Numbered from the stretch's first letter, positions 1 through 14,425 are shown. The stretch: 64,000 bases of DNA from Tenebrio molitor (GCF_963966145.1 NC_091052.1:9176001-9240000), one strand, 5' to 3'. Notes: generated by a model not told the origin, from the letters alone. A program made the numbers and translations.

Positions 1-1427
1 GTGATTAATTTATTGCAAAGCTCCGACCAAATTCACAAATTCCAATCTACAATAGAATAGAAATTCTCCACTTGTCAAGACGAAATTTTCCTCCAGATCA
101 AATTGCCACATCAGACGGCACCATTCATATTTCAAAGCAGTAATGAAATCAGACGACGACAATAAATAATTTCCTCGGGAGTTCTGATGGGAGCGTTTTG
201 CTTCATCAGTGCCGATAACGATAATGGCACCTCCGTAGATGGCAGCTAGATTACGTTCGATCAAATTCGAATATACGTCCGTTCTATAACAACCGGCGCT
301 GATATGAAAATTATGAGAGTCACGTGGTTCAGCCTGGAAACTTTCAAACTTAGCCAACTTTTCAGTAAGCCGAGTTTTCAATCTCAATTTACCTGCTTAC
401 ACCCCCAATTAATTTCTCATTTTAATTCGTCCAGACCTGGAATAAACCGCGACCCGCCACGTACGACTCTTCACTCCAATTTCTGGAGAGAAAGTTTCCA
501 GGATGCATTTTTCGCTCGATTTGATCAAAGCGTAAATGTGGATTGTTAACACCGTGAAAGTGAAGAATGAACCGCTGTTACACTTAAGCGAAAAAGAGAA
601 CGACTTTTTCTGACACTCCATCCAACAAATTTATTTCAAACGGACCAGAAGCAACACCTGTTTGGGTTGCATTTCTCTGGCAAAGTTATCAAAATAACTT
701 GCTTCCTCTAAATTATAGTAAGTTCATCTCGAGCCGCTGTTGCGGTCATATGACAGCTGCGAATGTAATCACCATCAGTTTGTGTCACCCGAACATATCG
801 TGATGCAGAAGAGAATCACGAAAATCGGACGTTTTGCCACGTTCCAATAAACGACGCCTCTGAACTTACCTTAACAAACGTTAATTGTAGGTCTGTTGGG
901 TCGTATATCAATGCTGATTAATCTCTCATGGTGTGAGATCATTTTTTTAATAGTCCAAAACGGAACAGCGCTACTTGCTTCTATTAATCCGAGAATATAC
1001 CTTTAGGTCATGAGGAAAAAAATTGGGTTAAAGACTGGTCTGAACTTACCTCACGCAACGTCCGATATACGTTGATATAACGTGTTAACCAGAAGTAATC
1101 GGACTAGAATTACATAACTATAAATTATAACTAAGTTTAGCAGTTCCAGCGACTAATTAATAAATAATTTAATAACTGGGCCTTACTGAGTTTCATTTTT
1201 GCATTATATCCCATTAACTTACATTCCAGTTGTAGTTGTGATATAATCAATAAGAGTTGTAAAATTCTGAGAGATTGTTTTACAGCGCTATCTACGTCTG
1301 TTCATCTTTTTAGGAAGCAATTCCATTATTCTCGACGTTTTCAAATCCAGCAGCTGTTTGGAACTATAATGATTAGTGTCGTTTCGACTCAAGTACTGGT
1401 TCAATTCTTTTTACATCTCCTTTGCTG

Positions 1428-1757
1428 TCACTCCAAGAGAAGAGTAGCTATTATTACGATTGAAGGTTTTACTGATGTTACACGAACAGGACGTGGAATT
1501 TCAAGTACCATATCTAAGAAATTTTCGACGTCTATCACGTTCACTTCTAAATCCCGGCAAGTAACAAGACAAATGACATGTTCAACACACGACATGATCT
1601 TGATGGCATTCGGTGGTATCTCAGCGAACACACCTACTGCTTTAATGTAGATCCGACACCGAACCGCAACCACTTTCGGTTTCGATCTTTCTTTGAAGCC
1701 ATGTCCTTGTTTCAGATCACTTCTGCTTCGTGAAATTTTGAAAATTTTGAAATTCAA
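1428..1757 (-). other. Unexplained open frame, also open on the other strand
   Basis: The minus strand is open for 109 codons and the plus strand for 93 codons (1369-1650) over the same DNA. The minus reading contains a hydrophobic C-terminal stretch ending in a run of I, A, T and L residues. The plus reading is rich in S and T. I recognise no domain in either. Overlapping open frames can be the shadow of one real or recently dead gene, but these lengths also occur by chance. No convincing splice sites flank the stretch. It is listed only because nothing else explains it; a coding role is doubtful. Confidence 0.12.
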
Positions 1758-4700
1758 CTTGGTTTTATCGGAAATGGAATCTATGAATTTATGGGCGCCT
1801 CTTAGTTAATTTTTTATTTATACAATCTATGAAATACGATCTTCCTAATTTTTTCCGCAGATGTTCTTTTCTTGGTGAAATCTCTTGAGCCTACCTAATT
1901 ATGTCCATTAATTAAATGTTTTCGAATAACTGTTTCTGTAATTTTAAATTGTCAGTTTTTGCCATCTAAGATTATAATAAACGGTCTTTGTTTTCTTTGT
2001 GTGTATTTTGTTCATTTGAAAGTTTGTTGTGTTTTGTTTCTCACTCAAAGGAAACATTAACAGTCTGTTAAAATTTCCTTTAGCTGCAGTATCGGATAAT
2101 TATTATTAGTCAAGAGCCATCTGAATAACAGGTAGACGCCTCGGTTTGAAGATATTAATTATCAGCTTAATTGAAATTAATTCGTTTTGTACAAGTTACA
2201 CCGTTCGAACTTTGCTTTATTAGTTAATCTGTTAATTGGAATTCGGCGTCGCTTTCGTGTTCAATTATCGAACATCATTTTTAAGAGCTGGGCCGATGTT
2301 TTCATTGTGATTTCTGGTTTATCAAACAACTTTCGGTTGTCACACATCTAATTAAAAATATAGGACACCGGATTTACGTGAAACTGTAAATTAACGAAAC
2401 CACATGCTGACAAAAACCGCAAGTCGATTGATTTATTCGCATATTTAGGACGATGGAAAAATGCCCATTAAGATGCCGTTCAAATCTTTCTTCACCGCTT
2501 AAAATAGGAGTCGTAAATTCGACAAACACCTGTAATTAAACACGATCTTTCTGGGTTGTCTGGGAAAAGAAAATCAACGAAACAAGAAAAAATCTCTGCT
2601 CTGAATGCTTTGTGTCGTTTTTTAGATGGCGTGCAGATTACGAAAGTTTTGATTAGAAAGTGTGATGATTTAGCAGTGCATGAAGAAGCAAACAAAGCAG
2701 TAAGGATACAGTTACCCGTGAAAAATTAATTAGGATTAATTGAATTCGAGTGGAGGAAAGGAGTCCTGATTTGGGGATCGAGGCGAGGTTATTGCAAAAG
2801 CAGAACAAACATGGACAGGATATGCTGAAAAATAAACCAGCTAGATCTCGTACATAAACAACAACAAACTGGGTATTTTTCTGCGAGTGCAAGAAGCGTT
2901 TACTGTGACGAGGTCACTAACTTAATGATCGCGTTCTTGGAGGAAAACAATGGTAATAGAAAAATTGTTGCGGGTAGTTTGTCATCCTTTACGGTCGAGA
3001 TGAGCGCGGCAAAAATGAAGCCACCAGAGACAAAAGAAATTTGACGAAGAGCTAAATCGACCATACCGCTTGCATCCACGAGGCGGATTCCTCCAAGCCG
3101 TCGACAAGTTTTGAAATTGTGTTCTTATGGTTACATGCTAAGAAACCAGCAGACCATATCTAGACCAGTTTCCATATGCCGTCACTTCTTTACATACTTG
3201 TCTCGAGCAATAAATCGCACACTAGTCGAGACTTACGCACTTTAGAAATTTTTGACCAACGCAGTTGAAAAGTGCGAGCTTGAAATTGTTTCGAGGTTTG
3301 CGAACAAAAAGTCGCCAAATCTGCCGCGCAGACTTTGACCCAATTTTGTGTTACCTCGGGGTAGATTTTTTTTAATTATAATTTTAGGCAACTGAAAGCT
3401 GCTGTTAGCATCTTCGTGTTTTTGCCGGCGAGCCACCCTCGGTGGAGTTATTAATAAAACTTAACTAGGTTTTTAATTGGATTTTTATATGCAATTTTCT
3501 GCCTGTATCGACAGGAGCGTACATTTTTCGACAAGTTCAAACAATACATTTTTTGCGCGTTTATTCCTGCAATTTACCTAATTTGAATACCGATGGAAAA
3601 AATCCGATATCAAATTGATTTAAATTTAATTCCGCTGTTACGTAAGCTTTGCAATTTTTTTTTGTTTCACCTAATTTTATCAAGTGTTCGGCTTCAGTGC
3701 GCAATAATAGAAGGTGCTGCCGGAAATGACATCAACATTGTCGTTTTAAACGAACCATCCCATGCGACTCTAATTTCTGAATACAATGATGTAGCTAATT
3801 TTGGATCTGATATAAACATTTTCATCTTCCGTTGTGTATTTTAAAATGTCATTTTACGGAGACGTCATATTTTCGACATAAAACGGCCGGGATAGAGCCG
3901 CTGTCCCTAATACTGTGCACTACCCCATTATAATGAAAATTTTAAAAGGCACTAAACGAGAATTTTACGTTCGCAAAAAGCTACAAATTATCTCGACTTT
4001 TCTTTGGTGCCTTCTCAAGAGATAAATGACCGATAGAAATATTCGGGGGAATGTTTACGTTTATGTTTATTACGTAAAAGTCCGACCTGCAGTCAAATTA
4101 CTTTCGGAATAAATCCAATCTGGCTGCAATTTATGACCTTACTGGTTCAACAACAATAACAGATTTATGAAGCGAACGGGAAATTTCCTAGATTGCACGT
4201 GTGCCTTTCTGAAAGAACGAGTAAAAAGTGGTAAGAGACGCGTGGTCCAGCAAGGACGAAATGTGGATTACTAATGAAACTAGAAGCAACGTTTCGCAGA
4301 AGTAGACACGTTCTCTTTGTCCATACGTAACAGTAAAAATTTTGTTTCATAACACAGTTGCGTTTCAAGGTTTCTTATCGGTTTTGGGAGGAACCCAGCT
4401 TGGCAATTACCAGAGGATATAATTCTAGGGAATCAAGCCGGCAAAAACTGTTTCCGATGTAATTAAATGGTAGCAAAGTCAATTACTGGTTAATTGCGAA
4501 TGTTTGTAATTCAGATAGAGGAGGTGGTGCAGTTTTTCTTGTGCTAAATAATGACACTTTAATTTGAAAAATTCTCAGTCGCCGCTGGCGTGTTAAATAT
4601 GGGAAATTCACATTAATTGCGGCCTCGTAAACTATGTTTATTGCGTTTTCATCAAACATGCAAAATATTGTCCTACTCTCTTTGAACGTAACTGTACTCT

Positions 4701-4761
4701 GTGAAAATCTACTCCGTCATTATGTATATCATTTGCGACTTTCACCGTCCCTGGTCGTAAT

Positions 4762-4855
4762 TATATAATTTTTAAAACAGTCTCAGTCGTTGCATTTGAG
4801 AGTGATCGAATGGAAGTTGAAGTTTCCAGTGTGGAAATAGGTCACGTGAGTCTAG
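4762..4855 (+). promoter_or_regulatory. Weak core-promoter-like arrangement
   Basis: TATATAA lies at 4762-4768 and an insect initiator-like TCAGTC at 4783-4788. An ATG follows at 4810, and a GTGAGT donor-like word lies soon after it. The TATA-to-initiator distance is about 23 nt, shorter than the usual 30 or so. The ATG opens only a 35-codon frame if unspliced. The order of signals suits a small first exon, but every signal is short and could be chance. Confidence 0.15.
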
Positions 4856-7800
4856 TCTCGTTCAGTAATTTTCGCTGGTTTATGATCCTGGCGCAAACAA
4901 CGTTAAAACAGGCGACTTAAGTGCTTCCGTATTGTCTCTTTTTATCAAAGCTCGCGTCCGGCTAATTTAATTACATTTCTGGAACCATCTGCTCGGTGTC
5001 AGCTTTGCTCCTTCCATTTTACACAAGAACGGAGACAGTTCTTACCTCGATTCGGCTCGAAATGAGTGTAAGTCTGCGCCTTAAGGAAGTGACAGCAAAG
5101 TGGGTTAGACTAATGCAACTAATTTTTACCACATGTACATCGACCACATTTCATCGATATAAATTATGCAGATTATGGATTAATTTACTTTCTTCGTAAT
5201 TGATTGGACTTTCTATATAAAGCGAAAAATTTAATTTGCCGTTGAGGGTCTTTAATTATTACTCGCCATCTTCTTTCGGCTCGACCGATGGAAAAAGATG
5301 GAATCCGTGTAACGGTTCCATCAGATGGAATAAAATTGGCTTGTGAATAATGAATGAGCAATATCATACTAATGTGACATTCGTAAAATTTCGCATTGAA
5401 ATGGATAAAGCTCAAACGAACATTTTTCCCCATCTCAAATGCAAAACGTTCGACGACGTCAATTCGGTTGTATCCGCGTAAATTTGGGTGCAAGTGCATT
5501 GTTATATTTTATTTTGGGTAGGTTCCAATACACGAGTGGGATATTTGTTTTACTACGACTTGGACAAATGCACTAATCGAAGCACGTGCCGGAGCGGTTG
5601 CGTTTTATAGACTAAATTTACTAAACTGTATTGTATTTATAGTCAGTTACGAGGAGAATAAAAAATGTCTATGCAGTCGAACAATAACATTTACACTCTT
5701 CGCGAACAGGTGCTCCATTAATTTTACAAGAACCCATAAAGCTCCGCCGTACCTGCTCCAGATCCCTGCAATTCGATCCTCGCAGTGAATTTTTTCGGAT
5801 GGCGTTAATTGAAACAGACAATGCTAAACGAAAGTAATTCACGAGGCGAACAGGGGAAAAAAGGGGGAAGGACGAGAGGAACGATGTGAATGATAAGAAA
5901 CACGCGACTAGAACCGGGAACTGAAACAGCTGCCGTAGTGATGAGCAAACTTCTTCTTGTAAACAGTTTCGGTTGCACCGGCGGTGTTAAATAAGCTTTT
6001 ACCGAATTTCCTTTGACTCCGGGCGAAGTCGTCATTAAGCGTAACGTTGCTCTTTTCCCGATAAAGAAAATTAAAATATGATTAATGGAGTTCGGCCATT
6101 GTTGGACGATAAGGCGACCGTAAAACGAACGAAATTCGTGCACCGATCCCATCTACGCGCCCATATTTTTATACACAAATGCATTCGTGAATATTATCAA
6201 AATGTTTATGGTGCATATCGTGCAAACAAATATTTTCAAATCGGATTTGCATCATAATAACCACAGGATAAAAAATCTGTACGTTCGAATTTCCCACGCA
6301 CAAATTTGAATTTGAACTGATTTTCATGATTCACAACGCCGTTTCTTGTCTCGATTTCAAATAAACTTCCCGACACGCTCCAGAATTTTTTTGGTGATAT
6401 TCAAGTTATGCTGTATGAGCAAAATTGTATGTTTATTTTATATAAAAGTTTTGTGTGCCGTGATAACATCGACCCCAGTTCCGAATTAAGCTCTTTTTTT
6501 ATCTAAAACCCAATTTGACTGTTGCACGACATATTTTTTCCAGGATTAAAAAGCTTTTTATTTGGGAATCAATTTCTCTTATTTTAATGCCCTATTGTTT
6601 CGAGCCGCCTCTGCTCCCCGACTTGATTAAATTACAAAGCCCATAAGACAATAATATTTATAATAATTGTTATCGTTGTCGAGTAAGTGTAAAACATTGA
6701 ACAATGCATGTGTTCGGTGTTGGTATCGGTAACACCTGCAAGTAGTGCAGGAGTAATTTCATGGCGGGCGATTGCATCTGTTCCTTCAGTAAAATAATAG
6801 TGTTAGAATATGCACCGAACTTAATGCAATGGGGTAAATTTTCGTTAGAGACGGGGAGGTTTTAATAATCTTGGAAGGATTGGGGAGCGTTTTGGCGGTA
6901 AATACACCGGTGCATAGTCGAAGTCACGTCGGTGTTGTGGGTGTTATTACAAAATAACTTCGCCTACACTTCGTCTGATTAGATATTCGTAAATTAATTA
7001 TAGAGAGTCCGGGTACCGGGAGACGATAAGGATTTGTGATGTATTGCCGAGAGCTTCCCTACCGTTATAGACGTTATGTATTATTGCAATTACGTTCGCA
7101 GCACATCTAATTTCAGTCCATGTTTACTAATAGAGAAACTTGGTCGACCCTTTGAGGACGAGCACATAATAATACACACCGGATCCGGATCTAAGAACAC
7201 TCAACCGACTGAAATTACAAACCTTAAACGATACACCCAGACGTATGCACATTCGACCCATAAACATTTTACGGTGGTGTCCATCTTGCGCAGTCCACTG
7301 TTCTATTTTTGTCAAAATCGTAAAAAGTAGGTCCCGCTGTAGCGCGCCACGGAGAAGATAAACCCGCCATCCAACCCTAGTTTTGGCACGGCGAACGCCA
7401 GTTGGTCGGGCCGAAGAACCATGTGCTCGGGGGCAGCTGTCAGCGACCAGGTGAGACGACAGGTTGTTGCCACATATCCGACAGATGCTCCGGGTTCAGA
7501 TAAACTATTCACGTGGCGCCACTGTCATCCCTTAACGAAGCAACGCGAACTGTTCTAGTTAATTTCTGATCCGGTTTTTATTGCCCCCCGGAGAAATCTA
7601 CGGTAAAATTTTCCTAAAAACTGCATAAACTACGCGGAGACGGAACTAATAAGAATAAAATTCAAAAGTCATCTTTTTTCTTTATTACAGTTTATAGAAA
7701 GTTATAAGTCCGTCTTTCACGCTCGGATACTGATTGCAGAAAAGAGAATTGAATCCATTTTTCAAGTCGACAGAACTCGATTAAAAAATGTATCGGAGTT

Positions 7801-7983
7801 GCCACTTGGCGAGGGATATCTATGGTTTATAAAGCGTGTCGTGAAAAGACCGCAAACCTTTTCACTTTTATGTGTGCACGGGTCCCATCATGACTGTACA
7901 AGATTGCAACGAGAAAGATATAAGAGCGGACGTGAATGTTCCCAACGAAATTAAAAAAAAAAAACTTGTCTGAAGTGGCCAAT

Positions 7984-8196
7984 AAAGGTAGGCGTGCACT
8001 AGCTCATATCGTACGCATCGCCGCAACGAATTAATTTTTTTCGTATTTGAATTTCGAGGCGATGAAGTAGAAAATAAACTACATTTTTAACGTAATTGAG
8101 ATCCAGTACATGTGGGATGATGCATGAAATATCAGTTTATTTTATCACGATCCCACTTCTGATGCGTACCAGACTAGTGGGCGCCCGTCTTAAAGC
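7984..8196. mobile_element. MITE A: small inverted-repeat element (CGTACG family)
   Basis: The left end (about 7984-8020) and the inverted right end (about 8160-8196) match imperfectly over 30-odd bases. Both read outward as a TTAAGG-like start, a GGCGTGCACTAG-like block, then GTACGCATC. The interior of about 140 bp is AT-rich and non-coding. Three relatives lie in the tandem array at 23-24.8 kb, which shows that the ends belong to a repeat family rather than a chance palindrome. No transposase is present, so it would be non-autonomous. Superfamily and target duplication cannot be fixed from one copy; TAAA/TTAA-like bases border both ends. Confidence 0.6.
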
Positions 8197-8486
8197 AACC
8201 GTTTGTTTGCCAGCGTCAACAATATTGTTGTCGATTGTTAAATACAAGCGACAGCTCCGACTTTTCCTACATCTCAAGCAAAACCGTGAAATATGTGAAC
8301 TGAAACGATTTAAAATTTGGAGCATGTCAAAAATTGTATCGCCTGATTGGGTTTCTGTATTCAACTGGGTCACTCGATGGGTTCGGTTATTTTGTGCCAT
8401 AAATTATAAACACATCAAGGTTTTGTAATAGACTCATTGTTATTGTTATTATTAAATTACCTGTTACAGATTAAATGCCCTTGACA

Positions 8487-8521
8487 TTTCGGTTTATTAG
8501 AGAAATAATTTTAAACCGAAA
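8487..8521. repeat. Perfect 10-bp inverted repeat
   Basis: TTTCGGTTTA at 8487-8496 is followed after 15 nt by its exact reverse complement at 8512-8521. It could form a hairpin in DNA or RNA. No gene or known family surrounds it. Confidence 0.5.
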
Positions 8522-11500
8522 CGCAATACATATTTTGTTCGTTCTGCTGGAATTGCCAACAAGCGTTTGTTAAATATTTTTTTCAATTTTTAAAATCGCG
8601 GCGAGATTTTTTAAACTGATCAACTTGGTACCGTTAAGCAAGAAACACTTAGCCAAATGGCTAATTTAAATTCAAATCCGCAGAGAAAGTGTCAGCACCG
8701 CATAAAATTAAATTTTCAAAAAAAGGGGAACTAGAAATGCAGAAATTTTTGTTTTCATTTTACTTAAGTGAAAATGATACTCCATAAAACGTGTAATACT
8801 TAAATCAGATGCAAATAAAATAGACGACTTGACAGGTGATGTCTTGAAAGGATAAGATAAAAAATGCGAAATCTTGTTGGTTTTAATAATTCACCTCGTT
8901 GGAAACTTTTTCAGTTTTTTTGCTTTATTTTTTGCAGAAATTGTAATTTACATTCCGGCATCTAAAGTTATTTACTTCGTAAGGCGATTGCGGTTTAATT
9001 AAATGCACTACAGTAACAGGTAGTTTGCAGGAATTGTTAGTCTTTGAAAAATTTATTGGACCATGAAGAATCGTTAAAGCAACATTCGAGATCGATAGCA
9101 ACAGTGGTAACGAAGCAAAGAAATTGGAATTTTATTACATAGTAGTTAGTTTACAATTACATATTTGATTTTACGTTGCGATGAATGACTTTCCGAGCAA
9201 CGCGATTGCACCATATTTGGTACTTTTGATTAAAATATTATGGCTCCGTTTGGTTATTGTTTATTAAATTTTTCATAGATTTTCGTTATTGAAATATTTA
9301 TCAAACAGGAACTGTGATTTTTTCGGTGTAAATTTGCGCGATAATGTTCCAGTAAAAATTTTAGTGCTGCGATTCCAAGTTAACGGTTTTATGATTTAAG
9401 ATTTTAATTTTGAATTGCGCGTCATGGAAGAGGCTCATTTTTCAGTTTTGACGTGAACACGCAGTAAACGGGTAATAATCCAGCGCGATCTGGTGTCGGC
9501 ATAATTTTATAAAATAGGTTTCACCTGTTTCGATTATGCAACAGTTAATACCCTCATAATTACGTGTCCGCTATTTTAAAAAGGAACAGACGGATCCTGC
9601 AGGCTTTATGAATGAAGCGTAAAAATAGGTTAAATCGTTCGAAAATAATCCCGAGCATATCCGGATAGAAATTTTTTCGTTAAAAATAGTCGGCGGAGGA
9701 ATTCCCTTTGCAATATTAATATTGTTATTTGAAATTTTTGCAATATCTATATTTTTGGGAAATGTTTACGGCTTGCTCCGATGCCTCCGCCAATAAAACG
9801 GTTTGATTGGCGCAGGCATTTTTTAATAAAATACGCGTATGGGTCTCAAGGTAAAAATATCCAGAGTGCGGTCCTGGCTCGGTTCGATATCCTGCCACAC
9901 CTGTTGTATTTTATTAATGCAATGGGAAGGGTACCTGCATCCGGTTCCTATCTATGGCACATGATACGGACAGGAAGCACATTTTGCATGATTTTGTATA
10001 ATTGTCAACGAAACTCGTTGTGTAAATTTTTACAATTTCCGATAGAAATTAGGGACGTTTCACACGCGTGATTTATTCGGCGTCGACTGAAATCCAAATA
10101 AATTTGACGCGTTTATGTCCCGTGAAATATTATTTTTATATGGTTTAGATTTTAAAAATAGCAACGACGTCCCACGTAATATCACTTGGCCGTAATCAAT
10201 TCCGACTGGAAAATTTGTATATGAATTTATAGTGATCGTTGCCTTCCCGCATTGGACCAGTGCCATGTCTTTTCTGATCCCACTTATATTAATGTCATCA
10301 CTTAAGTGTACACGAAAACTGACAAAATTTAATTGCCGTTTGCCAGATCGGCACTCCTCTAATTAGCGCAATAATTGATACGGAACTCGGTACCCACCGT
10401 TCTAATTGATTGACTATTTTCGCAGATTCCTTCTTCTTACGTACAGAGAGGCGGGGGCAATTAACTGATGAACCCATAACGGCGGGTCACTCACGGGTCA
10501 TTCATTATTATGTGTAGGCAGCTTAATAAATGAAGTTCCCTGTTAGGACCAGGATGAAAGAGGAACGCAAATTGTACAGATCTCTCGAGCAGAATTTAAA
10601 CACGAGAACACAAGAAACGAATATTCTGGGAAAATCTTTACAAATTCGTATCAATTCAAACACTTCCTTTCATTCTAATCACCTGATTTATGCTCCTTTC
10701 CATCTGTGCTATATTTCATATCCAAAATGTTCCTTTCCCTACACCCATTTTCAGGTAATATTTTTTAAATGGATTCTTCTGCCGTCCCATTCGCTCCAGC
10801 AAATTTCAAATCTTTTTCAAAAAATTCCCACTCACGACCGAGATTTATTGGAACAGCGTTCTAACATTTCGTGCAAAAAATTGGCGGACTGACGTTAGAT
10901 TTGTTCCCTGCGGTCATGCCAATATTGTCAGATTAATTTGTGTTATTTTAGTCGTGGGTTCACCACAATGAAGCGTGCCGACCACATTCTGCCATCAAGC
11001 AACTACTAAACCCAGAACCCATCTCGTGTATCTTTGTTGTCGGGCTTGCAGTTGTCGTCATAATGACTGGAATTTTCAATACATCAACGTAACGTGAGGT
11101 TAATTTAATTGGACGACCTGTTGATGGATGACAATTGTTTAATCTGGACACAAGTCAAATGTGTACAGAGTCGGCGAGTTGGTAATTGCATCGCACAAAA
11201 ATTTTTTTTTGGATTTTAACTTTCTTCTAGTCTTGCTCGAAGAGAACCTTGTACAGTCATGCCTCGTCGAGTGTCGTTTTTGTAATTTGTTGTTGCAAAG
11301 TAAAGAAACGAGTACGACCTACATTCTAAATTTCCACCTATTGACGTGTACGATTTTAATTCGGCGTATACGTTGGTGATAATTTTATCGCAAGCTTATG
11401 TTAAAAATATGTTGCGATAGTGTTGCGACGCTGGCGGCTTAATAAATTCAAGACAGTTATGCGGACACTGCGTGTACACCATATCCGCAAACAGGAAGTA

Positions 11501-12053
11501 ATATTAACATTAATTTTCCAACGCTGACGTTATTTGCTTTGATTCTAAGAGAAAAATTCAAACTTGCGTCCAGGTTTTTCATTTTTCAAATTTCTGCCTT
11601 TGATTAACTTCTTATAAGAGCAAGAGTGGCGTAGCTCTCGTATAAATAAACCTTGTTCCTATATATTATGAAGTTTTCATCCTACATTAACTTACCAAAT
11701 CAAAAAAGTTTCGAGGCAGCTTCGAACGAGTTAACTGTTGTCGTCGCGCTTTCCGAAGGATTTGTTCTATTCGGGCGAAAGCTCCAACGACAGGACTTCA
11801 AAACTTATTTAAATACACAATTTATACTCACCACAGAGCTATCAAACACTCGAATGGCGACGCTTTAATAATGTTTGAACGGCTTTTTAGAAAAACCTAC
11901 TATTATGAGCGACACACACAAATTAAGCGGTAGTTTTGGTAACCGGAGCCAATAAACTGTCATGTCGACGCTCCCGCTTTGAACTTTCGTCTCAAAACTG
12001 ACAATAATTTAAATCGAGGGGTACATTTACGAGACAATAAATTTAAAAAACAA

Positions 12054-12168
12054 TATAAAAGCCGATAAAAGTTTCACCTCAGCATCTTTGTTTGGCGGGT
12101 GTTGTTCTAGCTCTCAGGACATGACAGTTCCGGATTGCATTTTCAAAAATTTTCTGCCACGGCGTAGT
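12054..12168 (+). promoter_or_regulatory. TATA-box-like site with possible initiator
   Basis: TATAAAAG at 12054-12061 is a canonical TATA word. TCAGCA, a partial match to the insect initiator, lies 27 nt downstream at 12079-12084. The next ATG (12121) opens only 16 codons. No exon or protein can be attached to it, so this is a motif match in AT-rich DNA and may be meaningless. Confidence 0.12.
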
Positions 12169-14119
12169 TGACGTGCTTGGTCGCATACAGAATCGGTTTT
12201 ATTGTGGTTGTAGGTTGGAGTAATTGAATGACTTCGTAAAAATTAAATAAGCTGTGCAGGATCGGTGAATGTGATTCAAGGATATACCCGCAGTCCTCGT
12301 TTAAACATGAAATAAATAATTAAAATCCAGTTGCGAACTTGCAGCAATGATTTTACTAATGAACAATTTAATCCGGCGGAAATGCATATAAAATAGTTTC
12401 GTAATCGACTGTTGAAATTCTTCAGGTGGCGATTACTTGCATCACGAACAGGAGCCAGTTTATTAAATTCGAATCGATCTAGAGTCGATAATTCGACCAT
12501 AAATAATGGTGCATTCTGTTCGAGCGCTTTCAATTTCTATGATAACGACCCAGGTAAAAATTAATTCGCTAATTTAAAGTTCGTGCCTCGGTTCACAGTT
12601 CCACGTTCTTTGAATTAAGTGCTTTCATAAATCAAAATACTGAAATATTAATCAATATCAAAACGACGCAGTCTTATTCGACGGAAAAAAATGTGGGTCA
12701 CTTGGACTCATTCAAATTATTTCGATAATATCAATCGGTCCGAAACATTTTGTGAAAATTATTATTTACCCGATTTCTTGGACAAACACGGCATGTTATT
12801 TTGTGGTGGCGTTCTGTTAAAAATATCGGAATTAGTTATGGAAATGTACTTGTGTGCATTTGTCGATTATTCATGAGAGTATGCACAGTGGAATGAATTT
12901 CAAAATGATTGATCGAGTGAAATTTGTTTGATGCAATTTTTCAATATAAACGTGTTCTGGATAAGTTCACCCTGAAATATTTATTTTTAATTTCGGGTAA
13001 AGTGCACTTAATGTATTTGTAATGGCAAGTTAAGTGTATTGCCCGCTGCATTTTCAAAAAATGCCAGAATTGTAAAACACGACAGCGACTTACAAATCTC
13101 TCCGGATAATGTATTTTTTGTGTGTGAGTTATATCCTCGAGATCTTTTATATCTCGGTGGGTTATAAATTCCGGACGCAAATTGAATTTATTTTGGAATT
13201 TAAAGCACAATACAAAGCGGAGTAATTTTCAAAATTCAATCGTGTGCAATGTCTCTTACGGTTGTGTCATACATAAACTGAAACCACCGGGTTATGAAAT
13301 ATGCAAATTCTCGAACGCTTTACTTTACAATCATGACCTTGCGTTCTAGTTATGTTTGCACACAGAATTGCTTCTTGGAATGTTGTTTATGCGCAAAACG
13401 TTCACCTACTTTGGTCTTTTCACGATTGATACATCCCCTGAAAATTGGGCGATTGAAATAATCGTAACGACTATCACTCGTGCCGCAAACAGCGGGATGA
13501 AACGAGTGTGCGACTTAATTATTTGCTCGGATAAATGAGTTATAGTTCGAGATTGCTCTTTTTGGGATTGTTGCACGAAGTGGCGTGCGGTATCTCGTTT
13601 TTTCTCCACAAATAGGCGTACAATAACTATAAAATCACGTTGCTCAGGTGTTTGTTGATTCTAGTCGTCTTGGCAACAGCACATATTATTCTTGCATAAT
13701 TTATAGACGTTATTTTGAGCGTAACCAGGATTTTTCGGGTTCTTTTTGGACAGGTACGCTTTCGAGAACAGTCCGCATCATACTCGTATTATTGCAGAAG
13801 AAATTTAATAAAGTTAGACGTTTGAAAGAATGTTGTTTCGTTTTACATTTTCAGTAAAGAGGCAAGCAATCTTGCGCGCTTTGACATTTCCGAGATTTCC
13901 GGAGGTTGATTCTGTCGGACGCATTTCTCATTTTGCCGGATCCGAATACCTGTAAGTTGTATTAAATTAGAATTCAGCAGGAAACATCTCGGCCCGGCCA
14001 TCATATTAAATAAAATAAGCCAACTTTGCGACGTCTTAAAGTATTGCCGTAATATCATGTTTGGAGGCATTTAATTTCACCGAGGCACACAAGACGGATA
14101 TTACGTTGAGTACAATTTC

Positions 14120-14425
14120 GTAGATGGGACTGGACCGAGAATGTCCCGCTCACGTAAAAGTGCACGTGTTCCGCATCGGACGATGCCAATCTGTGGAAGA
14201 GGTCTGATGGGTCAGCGCTCGAAGATGTCGAGTACCAGACGCTCCGGTTCGTGCGACTCGGAAGTGGTTCCCACCGGTACCGCCGTGTCGAAATGTTTTG
14301 TTCACGTCGATCGGTCACGAATCGTACCGGCCGAAAGTCGAGCTTGGTCAAGTCGTACCGGAATCGGAGCTTTCACACGAAACCGTTACGTTTCGCGTTT
14401 TGCAGCTGTATTACATTTATTATAG
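14120..14425. other. GC-richer island open in several frames
   Basis: This block is richer in CG and GC than its surroundings. It is open in overlapping plus frames (14141-14425, 14251-14436, 14298-14525) and on the minus strand (14055-14351). Fewer stop codons follow directly from the base composition. None of the translations has a recognisable domain. It may be an exon, a regulatory block or simply a composition fluctuation. Confidence 0.2.

Larger units (their letters stand above)
1..7983. other. Non-coding stretch, no gene recognised
   Basis: No open frame in this stretch resembles a known protein, and none is longer than chance allows in AT-rich DNA. The sequence is AT-rich with many TAATTA-type words and short A or T runs. 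Two weak items inside it are listed separately: the both-strand open stretch at 1428-1757 and the promoter-like site near 4762. No tRNA-like A/B-box pair and no long repeat was seen. Confidence 0.6.

Noticed and set aside
934..945. TGAGATCATTTT, matching the start of the bantam microRNA
   Set aside because: Only 12 nt agree, the rest of the mature sequence does not follow, and no pairing arm is visible nearby.
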